A DNA stretch of 64,000 bases from Clostridiales bacterium (lineage in GTDB: Bacteria; Bacillota; Clostridia; Oscillospirales; CAG-272): assembly GCA_012840355.1 (NCBI GenBank), contig DULN01000007.1, forward strand, positions 1-64,000. Direction: 5' to 3'. Below, in pieces: positions 37,528 through 47,119 of this stretch. Made by a program: the position numbers and the translations under genes. The notes under the pieces were generated by a model, which worked only from the letters and a program-made list of their open reading frames with translations, did not search any database and had not been told where the DNA came from. The stretch's first letter is position 1, and each line of letters opens with the position of its first letter.

Positions 37528-40500
37528 TTAAAACAGCGAAAGCTGGTTCGTCTCGGAAAGCCCGTCGAGCACGCCATTCTCGGCGAGGACGTCTATTACC
37601 GGCTTTGAGAGCCCCGCGCGGATGCGCAGGTCCTCAATCGAGTAAATCTCCTCTTTCGCCATGACCTCGGCGATGTTGCGAGCCGCCGTCTCGCCGATGC
37701 CGGCGAGCGAGGAGAACGGCAGCCGGATTTTGCCGTCCTCGGGCTTGAAGACAAATGCGTCCGACTTTTTGAGGTCTACCGGTAAAAACTCAAACCCGCG
37801 CGCGTAAAACTCGTTGACGAGCTGCAGCGTCGTCACCATCGCGGCTTCTTTTTGCGAAAGCTCGCCGTTCTTTTTGCTTGAGAGCTCCTCAAGCACGCGC
37901 TCGACTTCCCTTTTGCCGCGCATGACAAGCTGCGCTTCAAACCCGCCTGGTGCTACAGTGAACATCGCGGCGTAAAACTCGAGCGGGCGGTATACCTTAT
38001 ACCAGCCGAGCCGAATCGAGCTCATCGCGTAAGCCGCTGCGTGGGCTTTCGGGAACATGTACTTGATTTTGCCTAGCGACTCAATATACCAGTCGGGCAC
38101 GTTGTGGGCTTTCATCGCCTCGACCATCTCGGGCTTGAGCGGCTGCCCTTTTTTGTTTTTGCGCACGAACTCCATAATTTTGAACGCGTCGCTCGGGTCA
38201 AGCCCGTATTTCATAAGCGTCAGCATTATGCCGTCGCGCGTTCCGATAACCTCCGAAATCGTGCAGATGCCGCTTCGTATCAGCTCTTGAGCGTTGCCGC
38301 TCCACACGTCCGTACCGTGCGTGAGTCCCATTATCTGCATGAGGTCGGCAAACGACTTCGGCTTTGCCTCCTCGAGCACCGGCAAAACGAACGAGGTACC
38401 CATCTCCGGCAATCCAAGCGTGCCAAGCTTTATTCCACCGATGTCATCGGGCTTTATGCCCAGAGGCTTTGTCGAAAGAAAAAGCTCGTACACTTTGGGG
38501 TCGTTCATCGGTACGCTGGTTACAGGGATGCCTGTGAACTTTTCCATCCATTTGTACTTAGTCGGCACATCGTGCCCGAGCTCGTCGAGCTTCAGCAGTG
38601 TGTCGTGCAGGTACTCGAAAGTAAAATGAGTTGTGATGACGCCTGAGCCGGGGTCGTCGGCGGGGTGCTGCACCGGCGTGAAGTCGTATATCTCCATATC
38701 GCGCGGCACGACGACTATTCCGCCCGGGTGCTGCCCGGTCGTGCGCTTGACGCCGACGCAGCGCGAAACGAGCCGGTTTACCTCCGCCTTTGATACTTTC
38801 AGCCCCTTGCCTTCGATATATTTCATTACAAAGCCGTATGCTGTCTTCGACGCGAGCGCGCCAATCGTGCCTGCGCGGAAGACGTTTTCGGCGCCGAACA
38901 GCTCCTCGGTGTACTTGTGGACCTTCGCCTGGATTTCGCCGCTGAAGTTGAGGTCGATATCGGGCGACTTTTCGCCGTAAAACCCTAGGAATGTCTCAAA
39001 TGGGATGTCGTGGCCGTCGCCGTAAAGCTTCGTTCCGCATACGGGGCAGTTTTTATCGGGCAGGTCGAAGCCCGAGCCGGCATTAGCCTCATTAGAAAAA
39101 TCGCTGTATTTGCAGTTTGGGCACACATAGTGCGGCGGCAGCGGGTTGACTTCGGATATCCCCGCGAAGAATGCGACCGCCGACGAGCCGACCGAGCCGC
39201 GAGAGCCGACAAGGTACCCTTGGCTTTCGCTGAAAGCAACGAGTTTCTGCGCAATTATATACAGCACCGCGAATCCGTTTTTGATAATCGACGTAAGCTC
39301 GCGGTCGAGCCGCTTCGATACGGCTTCGGGCAGCGGGTCGCCGTATATCGCCTTTGCGCGGCTGTAGCATAGGTTTTGCAGCTCCTCCTCGGCTCCTTCC
39401 ATTTGCGGCGTGAACGTGCCTTTGGGGAACGGGCGGATATCGTCTTCCACCATGTCGGCGATTTTGTTGGGGTTTGTTACCACCACTTCCCAAGCTTTTT
39501 CGGGCGGAAGGTAGTCAAACTCGGCGAGCATTTCGGCCGTCGTGCGGAAATACAGCCCAACCTCGCGGTCGGCGTCTTGGAACTTCATGCCCGAGAGCAA
39601 TATCTTGCGGTATATCTCGTCGTGCTTTTCGATAAAATGCGCGTCGCAGGTCGCGACGACCGGCTTGCCGTATTTTTCGCCTAGCTCTATGATTTTTTTA
39701 TTGAGCGCAACAAGCTCGTCACGGTTCTTAACCCTTTGGCTGTCGATAAGGTATTGGTTGTTGCAAAGCGGCTGGATTTCAAAGTAGTCGTAAAATGACG
39801 CGATTTCTTCGATCTCAGCCTCGGCCTTGTTTTCAAGCAGCGCCGTAAAAAGCTCGCCCTCGGAGCAGGCGGTGCCAAGTATCAGCCCCTCGCGGTGAAG
39901 GTTCAGCACCGACTTCGGTATGCGCGGGTGGCGCCTGTAGCAGTGCAGATAGCCGTATGAGATGAGCTTATATAGGTTTTTCAGCCCCGTGCGGTTTTTT
40001 GCTAGGATTATAATGTGATATGTCGGCAAAACCAGCGGGTCGGCTTTATCAGCCATCGCGGCTGTCATCTGCGCAAGGTCGGTTATGCCCTCTTTGCGCA
40101 GCTTGTCCGCCATAGCGAGGAATATCTTAGCCAGAACCGCCGCGTCTTCATGCGCACGGTGATGCTCGAACTCGCCGAATCCAAAATAATCTGCGAGCAC
40201 GTCTAGCCTATGCTTTTGCAGCTCGGGGTTGACATACCGCGACATCGCGAGGGTGTCGACGTATGTATTCGGGAATGGATACCCTTCCTTGTCGGCGACC
40301 CGGCGGATAAAGCCGATGTCGAACGAGGCGTTATGCGCGACAAGTATGCCGCCGCCGGCAAACTCGAGGAAGGCGCGCACCGCTTCGGCCTCGGACGGCG
40401 CATCCTTGACCATCTCGTCGGTTATACCAGTCAGCGCGGTTATCTCCTCCGGTATATGCTCGCCTGGGTTGACATAGGTGCCGAACACCTCTTTTACTTC

Positions 40501-41991
40501 GCCGCCGGATATTTTGACCGCGCCAATCTCGGTGATGTGGTTTTTCAGCGACGAAAGGCCGGTGGTTTCAATGTCGAACACTATAAACTCGCCGGAAAAA
40601 GGCTTATTAGCCGAGCCGAACACCGCTCGCGCGGTGTCGTTTACAAAGTAGGCTTCGGCGCCCCAAATCACCTTCTGCCCGAGCTTTTCAGCGGTTTCCA
40701 TCGCCTTTTGGAATCCCTGCACGCCACCGTGGTCAGTGATCGCGACGGCGCGGTGGCCCCACTTGTGCGCAAGCTCGACGATTTTGTCGGGCGGGATAAT
40801 CGCGTCCATCGCCGACATCTGGGTGTGCAGGTGCAGCTCGACGCGCTTTTTCGGCGCGTCTTCGGGATACCCCTCAGGTATTATGCCGGCGGGGATATCC
40901 TCGATATTGTCACTGCGCTCGATTTTTACGATTTTTGCGATAGACGACGGCGCAAAAACCAGCTCGCCCTCAAAGTCGTCGAATTTAAACGAGCCTTTCA
41001 TCGCAAGCACGTCGCCAACCGCGATTGACTCTGATTTCCCGTCGTCTTCCTCAGCTTTAATCACCCATTTTGCGCTAATTGAGCCGTCAAAGTCGGTAAT
41101 TGAAAACGAAACGGTGACCCGGTCGCCGCGCCTGTTTTTCTTCACTTCGCACTCGAAGACTTCGCCGAGCACGACTAATCCCCTGCCCGGCTTTCGCATG
41201 TTGCGCAGCGGCGTGGGGGTTACGATATTAAACTGCGGGCCGAAAATATATGTAGGGTTAGCTACATCAAATATAAGGTTGCCGATTTTGTAAGCCGTGT
41301 CGGATATAGCCTCAACCACAGCCTCTTCAGTATTAAGCGACGGCAGCTTTTCCTCCGGCTCCGGGGGCGCATCCTGAGAAGTATCGCCATTTTCTTCAGC
41401 CGGGTGCGGCGGCTCCAGCACAATCTGCGAGGCGAGGAGCGCAAGCTGGCTGCGGCTGTACTCCTCATAGTCCGGGATATACCCTTCGTCGCGCCTTATT
41501 GTGACTTTCGCGCGCAGCCCGAACTCGCTTTGGATTATGCTCGCTATAATATCCGGCGTGCGCGCGTCGTAAAGCAGCCCGATGCCGCCGTCCGAAAACG
41601 GTATTTCAATGTCTAGCTCTACTTGCTCTTCCCCACCTGCAACGCGGCTGCGGTTTAGTGTGTATTTCGCGTTGTCGAAAAACCCGCGCGAAACAGCGCC
41701 AATTCGCTCGGTTTCGATTAGTATCTCGCGTATGCAGTCGTAGCAGAAAAGCTCCGATGGATAGCGAGGCAAAATCCTAATCGAGCGCAAATCATATGCG
41801 GCGCGTAAATCTTCTTCAAGCGCGTATAGCTTCGATTTCGGGTGGACCGATTCGAAAAAAGCGCTGACTTCGACAAGTCGGCGCTCTTTTTCGGCTAGTA
41901 TATTTATAATGCGCCCCTCATTCATGAGCCCCACAAACTCGGGGCGCGGGTTATATCGCTTAAACTGCTGGGCAAGCGTCTTGTTCGTCAT
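37528..41991 (-). CDS. polC: DNA polymerase III PolC-type alpha subunit
   Basis: Main replicative polymerase of low-GC Gram-positives. The 1487-residue protein has the expected order: N-terminal domain (about 1-225), OB-fold (about 250-360; VVLGEVFECEVKKNR), PHP domain (KKRVELHLHTQMSAMDAI), inserted 3'-5' exonuclease (FIVFDIETTGLSSLKNHITEIG, followed by HNASFDIGF and HRAHEDA), then the polymerase core. The core contains the zinc-binding CPNCKYSDF and CPVCGTKLYG and the catalytic SPDIDLNFSGE. The helix-hairpin-helix end closes DGLSETNQLSLF; the QLSLF terminus is the beta-clamp-binding motif. It is the last gene of the rpsB-polC group, 15 bp after ispG. Confidence 0.98.
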   Translation of the reverse strand: MTNKTLAQQFKRYNPRPEFVGLMNEGRIINILAEKERRLVEVSAFFESVHPKSKLYALEEDLRAAYDLRSIRILPRYPSELFCYDCIREILIETERIGAVSRGFFDNAKYTLNRSRVAGGEEQVELDIEIPFSDGGIGLLYDARTPDIIASIIQSEFGLRAKVTIRRDEGYIPDYEEYSRSQLALLASQIVLEPPHPAEENGDTSQDAPPEPEEKLPSLNTEEAVVEAISDTAYKIGNLIFDVANPTYIFGPQFNIVTPTPLRNMRKPGRGLVVLGEVFECEVKKNRRGDRVTVSFSITDFDGSISAKWVIKAEEDDGKSESIAVGDVLAMKGSFKFDDFEGELVFAPSSIAKIVKIERSDNIEDIPAGIIPEGYPEDAPKKRVELHLHTQMSAMDAIIPPDKIVELAHKWGHRAVAITDHGGVQGFQKAMETAEKLGQKVIWGAEAYFVNDTARAVFGSANKPFSGEFIVFDIETTGLSSLKNHITEIGAVKISGGEVKEVFGTYVNPGEHIPEEITALTGITDEMVKDAPSEAEAVRAFLEFAGGGILVAHNASFDIGFIRRVADKEGYPFPNTYVDTLAMSRYVNPELQKHRLDVLADYFGFGEFEHHRAHEDAAVLAKIFLAMADKLRKEGITDLAQMTAAMADKADPLVLPTYHIIILAKNRTGLKNLYKLISYGYLHCYRRHPRIPKSVLNLHREGLILGTACSEGELFTALLENKAEAEIEEIASFYDYFEIQPLCNNQYLIDSQRVKNRDELVALNKKIIELGEKYGKPVVATCDAHFIEKHDEIYRKILLSGMKFQDADREVGLYFRTTAEMLAEFDYLPPEKAWEVVVTNPNKIADMVEDDIRPFPKGTFTPQMEGAEEELQNLCYSRAKAIYGDPLPEAVSKRLDRELTSIIKNGFAVLYIIAQKLVAFSESQGYLVGSRGSVGSSAVAFFAGISEVNPLPPHYVCPNCKYSDFSNEANAGSGFDLPDKNCPVCGTKLYGDGHDIPFETFLGFYGEKSPDIDLNFSGEIQAKVHKYTEELFGAENVFRAGTIGALASKTAYGFVMKYIEGKGLKVSKAEVNRLVSRCVGVKRTTGQHPGGIVVVPRDMEIYDFTPVQHPADDPGSGVITTHFTFEYLHDTLLKLDELGHDVPTKYKWMEKFTGIPVTSVPMNDPKVYELFLSTKPLGIKPDDIGGIKLGTLGLPEMGTSFVLPVLEEAKPKSFADLMQIMGLTHGTDVWSGNAQELIRSGICTISEVIGTRDGIMLTLMKYGLDPSDAFKIMEFVRKNKKGQPLKPEMVEAMKAHNVPDWYIESLGKIKYMFPKAHAAAYAMSSIRLGWYKVYRPLEFYAAMFTVAPGGFEAQLVMRGKREVERVLEELSSKKNGELSQKEAAMVTTLQLVNEFYARGFEFLPVDLKKSDAFVFKPEDGKIRLPFSSLAGIGETAARNIAEVMAKEEIYSIEDLRIRAGLSKPVIDVLAENGVLDGLSETNQLSLF

Positions 41992-42006
41992 TTTTCGCTC
42001 CGGATG

Positions 42007-43116
42007 TTACTCTTTGCAGCTTATGCATTCTTGGGCGGCTTTTTCAGCGGCATCGATTTCGTCAAGAAGCACGGGGATAATATCTTCCTCCGCTATCTTG
42101 CGCACGGGCACGCCCGAGCGGAAAAGTAACGCTTCCCCCCTGCCGCCCGCGACGCCAAAATCGGCTTCGCGCGCCTCGCCGGGTCCATTTACCGCGCAGC
42201 CCATCACCGCGACGGTGTACCTGCGTGAAAGCGCCTTCCCTTTGTATTTTTCCTCAATAGCGCGCTCCAGCCGCTCGACGGTGGCGATAAGGTCAAAGCC
42301 TGTGCGCGCGCAAGTTGGGCATGATATGACATCAATGCCTGCACTGTTTAGACCCAGTGCGGCGAGGATTTCGCGGCCCCGCCTTACTTCAAGCACAGGG
42401 TCTGCGGTAAGCGAGACGCGGATGGTGTCGCCGATGCCGTCGCACAAAAGCGCGCCGATGCCTATAGCCGATTTTATTGTGCCGCGTGCGTCGGTGCCCG
42501 CTTCAGTCACACCGAGGTGCAGCGGGTAATCGCAGCGCTCGGCGACAATACGGTTAGCCATAACCGTGTCGGCTACCGACGACGACTTTATCGCGACGAT
42601 GATGTCGTAAAAGTCGAACTTCTCAAGCAGCGATATATGATATAGCGCGCTTTCGGCCAGAGCCTCAGGAGTGGGGCGGCCGTAGCGCGCGAGTATATGC
42701 TTTTCAAGAGAGCCGCTGTTGACGCCTATCCTTATTGGGATTCCCCGCTTTTTGCAGGCGTCGGTGACAAGCTTTATTTTCTCGTCCCCGCCAATGTTGC
42801 CGGGGTTGATTCGGATTTTGTCGGCGCCGGCGTCAGCCGCGAGCACAGCCAGCCGCGCGCTGAAATGTATGTCGGCAACAATCGGCATTTTTATACCCGA
42901 AAGCTTAAACCTGTATATCGCGCGGGCTGATTCTTCGTCAGTCACGCTCACGCGGACAATGTCGCAGCCCGCTTTTTCAAGCTCACGAAGCTGCGCGAGC
43001 GTGGTTTCTATTTCCGACGTGCGCGTGTTGGTCATCGATTGCACGCTAATGGGCGCGCCGCCGCCGACCGTGACGCTTCCGACCCGTACGGGCTTAGAGT
43101 TTCGCCTTTTTATCAT
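42007..43116 (-). CDS. ispG: 4-hydroxy-3-methylbut-2-en-1-yl diphosphate synthase
   Basis: [4Fe-4S] enzyme of the MEP isoprenoid pathway; it converts MEcPP to HMBPP. It has 369 residues: a TIM barrel beginning KPVRVGSVTVGGGAPISVQSMTNT and a C-terminal Fe-S domain with ISCPTCARTGFDL (two Cys) and MGCAVNGPGEA (third Cys). The start ATG 43116 (MIKRRNSKPV) matches the family; the GTG at 43131 lies almost at the rseP stop and has no ribosome site. The C-terminus carries two further cysteines (ECISCKE) of unknown use. Confidence 0.97.
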   Translation of the reverse strand: MIKRRNSKPVRVGSVTVGGGAPISVQSMTNTRTSEIETTLAQLRELEKAGCDIVRVSVTDEESARAIYRFKLSGIKMPIVADIHFSARLAVLAADAGADKIRINPGNIGGDEKIKLVTDACKKRGIPIRIGVNSGSLEKHILARYGRPTPEALAESALYHISLLEKFDFYDIIVAIKSSSVADTVMANRIVAERCDYPLHLGVTEAGTDARGTIKSAIGIGALLCDGIGDTIRVSLTADPVLEVRRGREILAALGLNSAGIDVISCPTCARTGFDLIATVERLERAIEEKYKGKALSRRYTVAVMGCAVNGPGEAREADFGVAGGRGEALLFRSGVPVRKIAEEDIIPVLLDEIDAAEKAAQECISCKE

Positions 43117-43132
43117 TAAGCCTAATGGCACC

Positions 43133-44161
43133 TTACTTTATGAACAGTTTCATTATGTCTTTATAGGTGATAAACACCATTGCGAGCATTAAAAGGACTA
43201 TGCCGGCGAAGTGGACGTAGCCTTCGTATTCGGGGTTAATCGGCTTGCCGCGTATAGCCTCGATGAGAAGGAACACCAGCCTGCCGCCGTCGAGCGCGGG
43301 CAGCGGCAAAAGGTTGAAGATGCCGAGGTTCATCGAGATGAGGGTGCAGAGGTAAAGAAGGTTATACGTTCCCGCTTTCGCCGCCTCGCCAATGGCATTG
43401 GTGACCCCCACGGGGCCGGAAATATGCTCGACGCCGTACCTGCCGGTGAGAAAGTCGAATATCGACTCCCAAATCAACTTTACCGTCGTGGCAGATTGGT
43501 AAAACGCATGGCGGATGACCACGACGGGCGTTTTCTTTTCGGCGGCGACCACGAAGTCGACCTCGCCGAACACCACGCCGTCTTCAATGATTGTTGGGAA
43601 GATGACGTCTTTTACGACGATTGTTTCCCCCGCGCGCTTTACCGTGATGTCGAGCGGCTCGATGCCGTTGCGCATTATCTCGTAGACGAGCTCGTATGAG
43701 GTGTGGACTTTGGTGTCGCCGACCTTTATGATTTGGTCGCCTACTTTAAGCCCCGACGCCTGCGAGAGCGCGCCTTCCTCGGCAAAGCGCAAGATGGTGG
43801 TCGAGCCGAGCGTCGTCGTCGTCATAACCAGCACGCACATGACGATTATGCCGAGCAAGATGTTCATAATCGAGCCGGCCGAAAGGATTAAAAACCTTTG
43901 CCAAATCGGCTTTTTGGTCAGCGCGCCGGGATCGTCGCTTTGCTCATCCTCGCCTACCATGCTGACAAACCCGCCGATAGGCAGCGCTCGGAGCGAGTAG
44001 TCTATGCCGGTCTTTTTCGAGCGGCGGGTGAAGAGCCTTGGCCCCATGCCTATGGCGAACTCGCGGATTTTTACCTTGAATATGCGCGCGAAAAGGTAAT
44101 GCCCCAGCTCGTGCACCAAAATAAAGACGCCAAATATCAATACGGCAAGCAGGATATAAAT
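43133..44161 (-). CDS. rseP: Site-2 protease RseP, probable ATT start
   Basis: Intramembrane zinc protease that cleaves membrane-bound regulators such as anti-sigma factors, and signal peptide remnants. It has about 342 residues: HELGH in the first membrane helix (VFILVHELGHYLFAR), a PDZ domain (about 115-190; ASGLKVGDQIIKVGD), and the third zinc ligand in LLPLPALDGGRLV. No ATG, GTG or TTG lies at the family start. Minus-strand GAGG (within AGAGGTGC) is 9 nt before ATT at 44161, giving the normal N-terminus YILLAVLIFGVFILVHELGH. TTG 44140 would cut the first helix in half and has no ribosome site. The gene lies 22 bp after dxr. Confidence 0.9.
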   Translation of the reverse strand: MYILLAVLIFGVFILVHELGHYLFARIFKVKIREFAIGMGPRLFTRRSKKTGIDYSLRALPIGGFVSMVGEDEQSDDPGALTKKPIWQRFLILSAGSIMNILLGIIVMCVLVMTTTTLGSTTILRFAEEGALSQASGLKVGDQIIKVGDTKVHTSYELVYEIMRNGIEPLDITVKRAGETIVVKDVIFPTIIEDGVVFGEVDFVVAAEKKTPVVVIRHAFYQSATTVKLIWESIFDFLTGRYGVEHISGPVGVTNAIGEAAKAGTYNLLYLCTLISMNLGIFNLLPLPALDGGRLVFLLIEAIRGKPINPEYEGYVHFAGIVLLMLAMVFITYKDIMKLFIK

Positions 44162-44183
44162 TTTAAAGCACCTCTAATCGAAA

Positions 44184-45332
44184 CTAATATTTTCGCAGTG
44201 CCTGCGCAAACTCGAGCGTTTTTTCCCTATAGTACCGGTCGGCTTCGGCAAACTCACCGTAGCTGAAATAGTCCCGTTCTTCCGCCGAGCGCACGACCTC
44301 GCAAACAAGCTCCGCTATATCATTATAGCGGATTTTGCGGCTGAGGAAAAGCCCCACCGCGACCTCGTCAGCTGCGTTTAGCGCGACTCGCGCGGCGTCC
44401 GACCGCCTATCTGTTTCATATGCGAGCCCGAGAAGCGGGAACTCTCTATAGTCCGGTTTGTAAAACGTCAGCTTCCCAAGCTGGGCTAAATCGAGCTTAT
44501 TTGTAAGCCCTGGCGCCCTTTCGGGATATGTCAATGCGTACTGGATGCACAGCCGCATGTCGGGCACGCTGAGTTGCGCCAAAACCGCATTGTCAATATA
44601 CTCGACCATGGAGTGTATTATGCTTTCGCGGTGGATAACCACATCAATCTTTTCGGCGGGGATATCGAAAAGCCGCGCCGCTTCGATGACCTCGAAGCCT
44701 TTGTTCATCAGCGTCGACGAGTCTATCGTGACCCGCGGTCCCATCTTCCAAGTCGGATGTCCGAGCGCCTCTTCAGGGGTCACATCCGCAAGCTCGGCGC
44801 GGGTTTTGCCGAAAAACGGGCCGCCCGACGCGGTGAGTATCAGCCTTGATACGGCTTTTGGGTGTGTCATGCACTGAAGCAGCGCACTGTGCTCGCTGTC
44901 CACTGGCAAGACCGCCACGCCGGCGGCTTTCGCGCGTGCCATAACGAGCTTTCCGGCTGCCACCAGCGACTCTTTGTTTGCAAGCGCGAGATCGCATCCT
45001 GCGTCAATCGCCGCGAGCGTCGGGCGAAGACCGGCAAAGCCCGATACCGCGTTGAGCACTTTATCCGCGCGCAGGTCGGCTATCATCTCGCAAATGCCGT
45101 CCTCGCCGGCGTATACCTTTATGCCGGTATCGGCAAGCGACTGCTTGAGCGATTTCGCCGCCTTCTCGTCGCGCACCGAGCAAGCGCGCACGCCGAGCAT
45201 TCTCGCTTGTTTTTCAAGCTCCAAAACGTCGCTGCCGCAGGAGATGCCGAGCACTTTTATCCCGAGGGCAAGCGCGACATCAATCGCCTGCCTTCCTACC
45301 GAACCTGTCGATCCTAAAATGATAAGTGACAT
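44184..45332 (-). CDS. dxr: 1-deoxy-D-xylulose-5-phosphate reductoisomerase
   Basis: NADPH-dependent second enzyme of the MEP pathway. It has 382 residues. It begins LIILGSTGSVGRQAIDVA (NADPH-binding glycine loop), with LANKESLVAAG, PVDSEHSALLQC (metal-binding Asp/Glu) and TASGGPFFG, then HPTWKMGPRVTIDSSTLMNKG, the most conserved block. All expected catalytic blocks are present. It lies 3 bp after cdsA and shares the isoprenoid route with ispG in this cluster. Confidence 0.98.
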   Translation of the reverse strand: MSLIILGSTGSVGRQAIDVALALGIKVLGISCGSDVLELEKQARMLGVRACSVRDEKAAKSLKQSLADTGIKVYAGEDGICEMIADLRADKVLNAVSGFAGLRPTLAAIDAGCDLALANKESLVAAGKLVMARAKAAGVAVLPVDSEHSALLQCMTHPKAVSRLILTASGGPFFGKTRAELADVTPEEALGHPTWKMGPRVTIDSSTLMNKGFEVIEAARLFDIPAEKIDVVIHRESIIHSMVEYIDNAVLAQLSVPDMRLCIQYALTYPERAPGLTNKLDLAQLGKLTFYKPDYREFPLLGLAYETDRRSDAARVALNAADEVAVGLFLSRKIRYNDIAELVCEVVRSAEERDYFSYGEFAEADRYYREKTLEFAQALRKY

Positions 45333-45335
45333 ATT

Positions 45336-46238
45336 TTATGCAAAAAGCGATAGCCTGTCAAGCATTAAGCAAAGGATATACAAAAACGGAGCCGCCGCAA
45401 TGACGCTGTCGAACCTGTCGAGTACGCCGCCGTGGCCGGGAAAGATATAGCCATAGTCTTTTACGTTATAGTGGCGCTTTATGAGTGAGGCGACAAGGTC
45501 GCCGCACTGCGAAAGCACGCTTATTACAAACCCAGCGAATGCTAGCCAGCCGTACTGCGGGCGGAGCGCGAAAATCCGCTCGACGATAAAGCCATATATC
45601 AGCACCGATACTGTGCCGACCAGTATCCCACCTGTCGCGCCCTCGATTGTCTTTTTCGGGCTGACCGCGGGGTTGAGCTTATGTTTGCCGAGATTGCAGC
45701 CTATGAAATACGCGCCGGCATCGGACATCCACGGTATTATAAAGGCGATAAGGTAAACATACTCGCCGTACGGCATGTCGCGTAGAAGCACTAGCGACGA
45801 GAAGCCGTAGGATATATACAGCGTCATTACGATTTCAAACGCCGCGTCCGCCACCGGGTACGATTTTATCATAAACACCGCGACGGACAGTATCGTGAAC
45901 ATGTATGTGAAAAACAGCACGAAAATGTTGCGGAAGAAATTGATGCCGAGCGAGTAGCGCGCAATTATCGGCATAACGCCGGCGAATATCACCGAGGGCA
46001 CTAGCGCAAAAGGGTTAAGCGACCACAACCGCTGCCAAAGCTTTTTGTGCCATGGCAGGCTATTTTGCGGGCCTCCATTTTGCCCTGCGCGTCCGTTTGC
46101 AACGCAGGCGAAAAGCTCGCATACCGCCACGATATTTAGCACCGACGCGAGCACAAGCAAAGCCGGCGTTCCGGATAGTATTAGGAAAGGGATAAATAGG
46201 CAAAGCGCGACAATCGCAGTGATAATTCTCGTTCGCAT
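45336..46238 (-). CDS. cdsA: Phosphatidate cytidylyltransferase
   Basis: Makes CDP-diacylglycerol for phospholipid synthesis. It has 300 residues and about eight membrane segments. The C-terminal signature is present as SPKKTIEGATGGI preceded by SDAGAYFIGCNLGKHK and followed by KDYGYIFPGHGGVLDRFDS, which together form the CDP-diglyceride synthase motif with Mg-binding aspartates. A 132-bp gap with a strong inverted repeat separates it from uppS. Confidence 0.97.
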   Translation of the reverse strand: MRTRIITAIVALCLFIPFLILSGTPALLVLASVLNIVAVCELFACVANGRAGQNGGPQNSLPWHKKLWQRLWSLNPFALVPSVIFAGVMPIIARYSLGINFFRNIFVLFFTYMFTILSVAVFMIKSYPVADAAFEIVMTLYISYGFSSLVLLRDMPYGEYVYLIAFIIPWMSDAGAYFIGCNLGKHKLNPAVSPKKTIEGATGGILVGTVSVLIYGFIVERIFALRPQYGWLAFAGFVISVLSQCGDLVASLIKRHYNVKDYGYIFPGHGGVLDRFDSVIAAAPFLYILCLMLDRLSLFA

Positions 46239-46303
46239 AGCCGGTTTATAAGGCGGCGGCTTGCCGCTCTCCCTTCAATTTGGGGTAATTCTTCTGCACA
46301 AGG

Positions 46304-46332
46304 CAGCCGCGCAGCCTTCCATTGCGCGGCTG
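46304..46332 (-). repeat. Inverted repeat between uppS and cdsA
   Basis: 10-bp perfect arms CAGCCGCGCA/TGCGCGGCTG (46304-46313 with 46323-46332), 9-nt loop. No T-run on either side, so a processing or stability hairpin is likelier than a terminator. Confidence 0.4.
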
Positions 46333-46370
46333 TGCTTCTTTATCCCGCGGCAAGTTTGAGAACTTTAGAA

Positions 46371-47093
46371 TCATTCGGCTGCTCCGTATCTTCTTTTTCT
46401 GCCTTTGAAGTCGGCAATTATTTTATCAACTTCGCTTTCGGTAAAGTCGGGCCAAAGCGTGTCGGTAAAGTAAAGCTCCGAGTACGCCGACTGCCACAAA
46501 AGGAAGTTGGAAAGCCGCATCTCGGCGCCGGTCCGCACTATGATGTCAGGGTCAGGGCATCCGGCGGTATAAAGCGCGGCTTCGATATCGGCTTCGGTCA
46601 CGTTTGTCTTGCCCGACGCGATGAGCTTGTTGAATGCGGCGACGAGCTCCGTGCGGCCGCCGTAGTTTATGGCGACATTGAGCCGCTTTTTACGGCTCAT
46701 AGTCGCGCGCTCAAGCGCGGCCATGCGCTCCCTTATATCGGGCGCGAAAATGCTCCTGTCGCCTATAAAGCAGACGCGAAGGTCGCGGCTTGGGGCGTCG
46801 CGCTCGGCGTCAGTAAGGTATTCCTCAAATAGCGTGAGTATGGTATCTATCTCTTTTTTCGGCCTTTTCGCGTAATTTTCGGTGGACAGTGCGTAAACGG
46901 TCACGATTTCGATACCGATGTCGCCGCAATACTCGATGATGCGCCTGAAGACTTTTGCGCCCTGCACATGCCCGTACTCGCGGGGCATACCGCGCTTTTT
47001 CGCCCAGCGCCCGTTGCCGTCCATTATGAACGCAATGTGACGCGGCGCCGAACCAACACTACATTCGGCGCCGTTCGGTTTATTTTGCTCCAT
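46371..47093 (-). CDS. uppS: Isoprenyl transferase (undecaprenyl diphosphate synthase)
   Basis: Cis-prenyltransferase that makes the C55 carrier for cell-wall precursors. It has 240 residues with HIAFIMDGNGRWAKKRG (catalytic D25), YALSTENYAKRPKKE, NVAINYGGRTELV and DIIVRTGAEMRLSNFLLWQSAYSELYFTDTLWPDF, the conserved C-terminal block. It lies 26 bp after frr. Uses products of the dxr/ispG pathway encoded next to it and the FPP synthase gene at 58 kb. Confidence 0.98.
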   Translation of the reverse strand: MEQNKPNGAECSVGSAPRHIAFIMDGNGRWAKKRGMPREYGHVQGAKVFRRIIEYCGDIGIEIVTVYALSTENYAKRPKKEIDTILTLFEEYLTDAERDAPSRDLRVCFIGDRSIFAPDIRERMAALERATMSRKKRLNVAINYGGRTELVAAFNKLIASGKTNVTEADIEAALYTAGCPDPDIIVRTGAEMRLSNFLLWQSAYSELYFTDTLWPDFTESEVDKIIADFKGRKRRYGAAE

Positions 47094-47119
47094 TTATGAA
47101 AAACCTATCCCCTTTGGGG

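Noticed and set aside
40210..41028. 272-codon plus-strand frame opposite polC
   Set aside because: Antisense shadow of a conserved polymerase, no own promoter or ribosome site.
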